From: Metabacillus malikii
GTDB lineage: Bacteria > Bacillota > Bacilli > Bacillales > Bacillaceae
Direction of reading: 5' to 3'
Length of the DNA: 64,000 nucleotides
Assembly (NCBI RefSeq): GCF_030813355.1
Contig: NZ_JAUSUD010000006.1
Location: forward strand, 1-64,000
Part shown: positions 60,269 through 64,000 of the stretch, in pieces
How the letters are laid out: every line of letters starts with the position of its first letter
Position numbering within the stretch: the stretch's first letter is position 1
Program-made: the position numbers and the translations under genes
Notes under the pieces: model-generated
What the model was told of the DNA's origin: nothing
Databases searched by the model: none
Seen by the model: the letters and a program-made list of their open reading frames with translations, nothing else

Positions 60269-60730
60269 TTTTTTTACTTAGGGAAATCTTAGCAAAGTTG
60301 AAATTCCTCATAATAATACTTGAAATATCACATAGAAAAACTAGCAAACTTTTCATTTTTAAACACTTTGATTTTTTTGATATGCTAATTATTTCTAGTA
60401 TATTGGGTAGACTTCCTGAACTGGTCCTAACGTGTTCAGAGACCTCTGACGCTCGCGTAGAAAAAACGAAGGTAGGTGACACAAGATGAACAACCATATT
60501 GTACTGTTCTTAAGTTGTCGTTTTAAAACCAACCATTTATTAAGTCAAAAATAACAATCTTATAGTAAAGATTATTCAGTTAAGTGAATCAACGTTTGGT
60601 CATAGATTGGCATTTCATCTATCTGTTCAAAATTAAAAAATAGGCAATTTTTCAACTGCGAACAGGTAAAGGCTGCCTCTACCTTGAGACAGCCTTTAAA
60701 TGAAATATTGCATGGAATTAAATTATATCA
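60269..60730. other. remainder of the recA-cinA intergenic region
   Basis: No gene is supported. A hairpin AAAGGCTGCCTC / GAGACAGCCTTT at 60668-60698 follows cinA and may end its transcript. Confidence 0.5.
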
Positions 60731-61978
60731 TTATAAGTCCTTCAAATGTTTGACTATATAGTGACATCCATATTTTACTGTTTTAATTCGAATTCCTTGT
60801 CGTGTACCTGACAAATGCAACTTATATGTTGATGTTTCTTTTCCCTTAACAGCGACACCTATGTACACAGTACCGACAGGTTGTCCTTCATGCGGTTTTG
60901 GACCAGCAGCACCTGTAAAACTAATTCCAATATCACTACCAACAATGTCCCTAACTTGTTCTGCCATTTCGATTGCACATTGTTCACTCACTGCTCCATG
61001 TTCGCTCAGTGTTTGTTTAGATACGCGTAGGATGTTTACCTTCATTTCATTCGTATACGTAATCAGACTACCTTTAAATATGTTAGAGGCTCCATCAATT
61101 GCTGTTATATATTCTGAGAACATTCCTCCTGTTAAACTTTCTGCAGCAGCAACTGTTCTTTTCTTATTTGATAGCTGTTTGGATAGTTCGCTAATAAGCG
61201 TTGTATCATTATAACCGTAAAAGAATTCTCCTACTCTTTGATTGATTTTCGATTCTAACTCATCAAGCATTTCGTTCGCAACAGCTTCATCAATATGTTT
61301 TGCTGTCAGCCGTAAAGTAACTTCACCTTCAGCAGCAAGTGGGGCAATTGTAGGGTTCGTTTGTTCATTAATTAAATCTTCAATATCTGTTTCAAGTTGA
61401 GATTCTCCAATTCCGAAGTAGCGTAACACACGAGAGATAATTTTTTCTTGCAATCCAAGTGTTTGCTGAAGGTAACCTCGACAATAGTTTTGAAACATCG
61501 GCCGCATCTCGCTTGGTGGTCCAGGTAATAATATATAAATAATATCATCAACTTTAATTCCCATCCCCGGTGCCATCCCATGGTCATTTTTCAAGATGAC
61601 AGCATCTTCAAGTACAAGCGCCTGTTTCTTATTATTTTCTGACATTTTCCGCTTTGTTTTAGTAAAATATTGCTCAATGCTCGCTAATGCTTCATAATCA
61701 AAAACTAATTTTTTCCCTAGCATCGTTGCAATTGTTTCTTTCGTTAAATCATCCTTTGTCGGACCTAACCCTCCGGTGAATACGATCACGTTCGAGCGAT
61801 TTTGTGCAATTTTTATGGCGTGTTCAAGCCTAGTTGAATTATCTCCAACGACCGTATGATAATAAACACCCATTCCTAATTGTGCAAATTGCTGTGATAA
61901 AAATTGCGCGTTACTATTTACAATTTGTCCAAGTAACAGTTCAGAACCTACCGCAATGATTTCTGTACGCACATCCAT
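60731..61978 (-). CDS. cinA: competence/damage-inducible protein CinA
   Basis: The 415-residue protein has an N-terminal molybdopterin-binding-like domain ([32 protein letters not shown]) and a C-terminal nicotinamide-nucleotide amidase domain ([35 protein letters not shown]). It acts in pyridine-nucleotide salvage and is linked to competence with recA. GGGGG lies 7 bases before the ATG. Confidence 0.95.
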   Translation of the reverse strand: MDVRTEIIAVGSELLLGQIVNSNAQFLSQQFAQLGMGVYYHTVVGDNSTRLEHAIKIAQNRSNVIVFTGGLGPTKDDLTKETIATMLGKKLVFDYEALASIEQYFTKTKRKMSENNKKQALVLEDAVILKNDHGMAPGMGIKVDDIIYILLPGPPSEMRPMFQNYCRGYLQQTLGLQEKIISRVLRYFGIGESQLETDIEDLINEQTNPTIAPLAAEGEVTLRLTAKHIDEAVANEMLDELESKINQRVGEFFYGYNDTTLISELSKQLSNKKRTVAAAESLTGGMFSEYITAIDGASNIFKGSLITYTNEMKVNILRVSKQTLSEHGAVSEQCAIEMAEQVRDIVGSDIGISFTGAAGPKPHEGQPVGTVYIGVAVKGKETSTYKLHLSGTRQGIRIKTVKYGCHYIVKHLKDL

Positions 61979-61992
61979 GAAAGTACCCCCAC

Positions 61993-62571
61993 TTATTTCG
62001 AATTAATAAATATTTGCTTGTTTTTATTAAAGTAGTCATAGCCAGAAATCACCGTAAAGAAGGTAGCAACCCATAATGCAATATTCGCAAAAGGTAGATT
62101 GATAAACTCAAAAGGCAGGTTATGAAGAAGCAATGCCGAGATTGCAATAATTTGAGTCCAAGTTTTAATTTTCCCTAACATATTTGCAGCAACTACCTCA
62201 CCTTGTCCAGCAAGTATTGCTCTAAGACCAGTAACAGCGAACTCACGACTTATGATTAAAATAACCATCCAAGCAGGAGCAAGCCCAAGTTGTACTAAAA
62301 TAATTAATGCTGCCGATACTAAAAGCTTGTCAGCGAGCGGATCTAAAAACTTCCCAAGGTTTGTTACTTGATTTAACTTACGCGCATAGTAGCCATCAAT
62401 CCAATCTGTTGTTGATGCAACGATAAAGATAATTGCCCCTACAAAATGAGTAACGAGGATTGACTCAGCACCAAAAGATAATTCTCCCCAATTAAATGGT
62501 GCAAGCATAATAACCATAAAAATTGGAATTAAAAAGATTCTTGAAATTGTTATTTTATTTGGTAAATTCAT
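61993..62571 (-). CDS. pgsA: CDP-diacylglycerol--glycerol-3-phosphate phosphatidyltransferase
   Basis: The 192-residue membrane enzyme makes phosphatidylglycerophosphate. The CDP-alcohol phosphatidyltransferase motif is complete (DWIDGYYAR, then [10 protein letters not shown]). The ATG at 62571 follows GGAGGAATAAAAC; the frame to 62616 is not supported. It precedes cinA by 14 bases, the standard Bacillus order. Confidence 0.95.
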   Translation of the reverse strand: MNLPNKITISRIFLIPIFMVIMLAPFNWGELSFGAESILVTHFVGAIIFIVASTTDWIDGYYARKLNQVTNLGKFLDPLADKLLVSAALIILVQLGLAPAWMVILIISREFAVTGLRAILAGQGEVVAANMLGKIKTWTQIIAISALLLHNLPFEFINLPFANIALWVATFFTVISGYDYFNKNKQIFINSK

Positions 62572-62679
62572 TGTTTTATTCCTCCATTTATAATCAATAA
62601 GAAAAGGACGACACAAGCAATATCCTTAGCAAATCAGATATACTCGTCTAATTTGCTGAAGAATATTCTTGTCTCAGTC

Positions 62680-63561
62680 CTACTCTTTCTTATTGATGAT
62701 TTTTATGTTCTGTGGTGTTATTTTAGGGTTCTCAATCGGTACTAATTCACCATTAATTTTCACATCTGTTCCAGGAACATTCCCAACTCTAATAGTTAGT
62801 TCGGCCTCTTGAGTATAATCGCCTATTTCTGACTTTCCTTCGTCTATTGAATTTGCAAAAAATGTTTTACCTTTATCATTTTTTATGCTAACCCATGTTC
62901 TACTCTTTGCATTGACTTCTAGTTCTAGTTTTTCTGCCCCGGTAAGTTCAAAAGTTGTCGTTGAACCTGCCACTTCTTTCTTAGTCAAGACAGTTTTTGG
63001 AGTTTCTTGTTCAGGAGGCCTTTCTTCGGTAACTTTATCTTCCTCCACTTTATTCTCATCTGTTGAATTATCTACATTTTCATCATTCGTTGAGATATTC
63101 TTCACATTTGTAGAGTATTCATTTTCACTTTGGTTTGTAATCGAATCCTTTTTAGGGTCAGTTTCAACCGAATTTTGTTTCCATAGCCAAATTGCGACAA
63201 AAATCCCTAGTATCACAACGACAGTTAAAATTTTTGGCATAACTTCCAAAAACTTGGATGCATTCTTCGGTAACTCCCTATGTGTTTTTACTCTCGACAA
63301 ATTCTCAGGAAGTTCATCGTTTTTAGTGCTTGGTATTTCACTTTTATACTCTTCAAATAAAGTATCTGGATCTAAGTTTACTGCTTCTGCATACTGCTTA
63401 ATAAATGCTCGCACATAAAATTTCCCAGGAATAATTGCATAATTGCCTTCTTCTAATGCTAAAAGATAGCGTTTCTGAATTTTCGTCATTTCCTGAAGAT
63501 CATTTAAGCTTAGATTTTTTTCCTCTCTAGCTAGTTTCAGTCGATTTCCTAATTCACTCAA
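62680..63561 (-). CDS. rodZ: RodZ-like helix-turn-helix membrane protein (YmfM)
   Basis: The 293-residue protein has a cytoplasmic HTH domain (ELGNRLKLAREEKNLSLNDLQEMT), a membrane helix (about 114-132, ILTVVVILGIFVAIWLW), a Ser/Asn/Glu-rich linker and a C-terminal DUF4115 beta domain (ELEVNAKSRTWVSI). This is the RodZ/YmfM architecture of a cell-shape protein tied to MreB. The TTG at 63561 follows GGGGTG by 6 bases and gives the family start. Confidence 0.88.
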   Translation of the reverse strand: MSELGNRLKLAREEKNLSLNDLQEMTKIQKRYLLALEEGNYAIIPGKFYVRAFIKQYAEAVNLDPDTLFEEYKSEIPSTKNDELPENLSRVKTHRELPKNASKFLEVMPKILTVVVILGIFVAIWLWKQNSVETDPKKDSITNQSENEYSTNVKNISTNDENVDNSTDENKVEEDKVTEERPPEQETPKTVLTKKEVAGSTTTFELTGAEKLELEVNAKSRTWVSIKNDKGKTFFANSIDEGKSEIGDYTQEAELTIRVGNVPGTDVKINGELVPIENPKITPQNIKIINKKE

Positions 63562-63577
63562 CCGTAACACCCCATAA

Positions 63578-64000
63578 TTAAAATTCAAAACCTGTTAGAC
63601 TTTGTGAATTCATAAACATTTGCTTTTCTTCAAAGTCTCTATATGTAATTTCTTCATCAGGATCGTTGCGAATTTCGATTATATAATCAAAGTCGTCAAG
63701 CGTATATTCCGTATTTTGAACGAACACATCTGGATGTTCAACAACCTTTGTTGCAGGTAGCCTCATAATTTCTCTGACTAGCTGCAAATGTTGTTCTGAG
63801 CCTCGACGTGTTGACACAATTCCATCGATAATAAAAACATTATCCTCATTATACTCATCTGCAATTAATTGACTTCGAATTGTTTGTTTTAGCAGTGTCG
63901 ACGAAACAAACAACCACTTTTTATTTGCGCAAACACTTGAGGCAACAATTGATTCTGTTTTCCCTACTCTAGGCATCCCTCTTATACCGATTAGCTTATG
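63578..64000 (-). CDS. DUF3388 protein (YmfK-like), partial, 5' end outside the window
   Basis: About 140 C-terminal residues are visible. They include KLIGIRGMPRVGKTES (a P-loop-like glycine stretch), KWLFVSSTLLKQTIRSQL and VFIIDGIVSTRRGS, typical of YmfK/DUF3388. The frame stays open to the window edge, so the ATG at 63976 is internal. It lies upstream of rodZ, as in B. subtilis. Function is unknown. Confidence 0.85.
   Translation of the reverse strand, partial: HKLIGIRGMPRVGKTESIVASSVCANKKWLFVSSTLLKQTIRSQLIADEYNEDNVFIIDGIVSTRRGSEQHLQLVREIMRLPATKVVEHPDVFVQNTEYTLDDFDYIIEIRNDPDEEITYRDFEEKQMFMNSQSLTGFEF

Overview
The window is AT-rich DNA from an endospore-forming member of the Bacillaceae. 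It carries the Bacillus gene order around lexA, glnRA, hfq, mutSL, cotE, recA and rodZ, and many sporulation genes: a Spo0E-like phosphatase, spoVK, spoVS, cotE, a CotF-like coat protein, a YheC/D protein and a spore-germination remnant. The most informative locus is a multicopper oxidase of 1222 residues with small partner genes. It matches the Mn(II) oxidase MnxG and the mnx operon known from manganese-oxidising marine Bacillus spores, so the organism is probably a relative of those strains.

Layout. 1-4600: a 5'-truncated sensor kinase, a sugar oxidoreductase/isomerase pair and yneK. 4779-10188: the yne/lexA block (ccdC, yneI, a GTG-start Spo0E-like gene, yneF, sirA, ynzC, yneB, yneA, lexA). 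Three SOS boxes lie between yneA and lexA. The tkt and ccdA genes usual in this block in B. subtilis are absent. 10297-21075: glnRA with a GlnR/TnrA operator, ynbB, hflX, a TRIC-type membrane protein, two unknown genes, spoVK, hfq and miaA. 21885-26416: mutL and mutS. 26773-28396: a decayed MerR/ABC-efflux locus wedged between mutS and cotE. 28480-33086: cotE, a diguanylate cyclase, ricA and miaB.

33378-50928 is an accessory block of about 18 kb. It holds an orphan Dam-type methylase, a YheC/D ATP-grasp protein, the mnx operon (two membrane proteins, a two-barrel protein, MnxE-like, MnxF-like, MnxG and a Sco copper protein), two divergent coat-like proteins (one very rich in Cys and His), topB, a GerXC remnant, a CotF-like gene, a ctaG/DUF2243 pair and asnA. 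It sits between miaB and korAB, which are neighbours in several Bacillus genomes. 51026-64000 returns to core genes: korB, korA, a dipeptidase, spoVS, ymdB, rny, recA (SOS box), cinA, pgsA, rodZ and the 3' part of a ymfK-like gene.

How it fits together. The mnx block looks like a spore-surface, copper-dependent Mn(II)-oxidation system. Sco and CtaG are plausible copper-delivery factors. Several small proteins with a recurring barrel-like motif are plausible structural or complex-forming partners. CotE, encoded nearby, organises the outer coat. Dispersed repeats (19082-19640, 55395-55510, 58766-59057, 10297-10403, 3497-3595, 28403-28439) fill most long intergenic gaps. Starts were moved from the longest ORF where a Shine-Dalgarno sequence or family alignment supported it; several are TTG or GTG.
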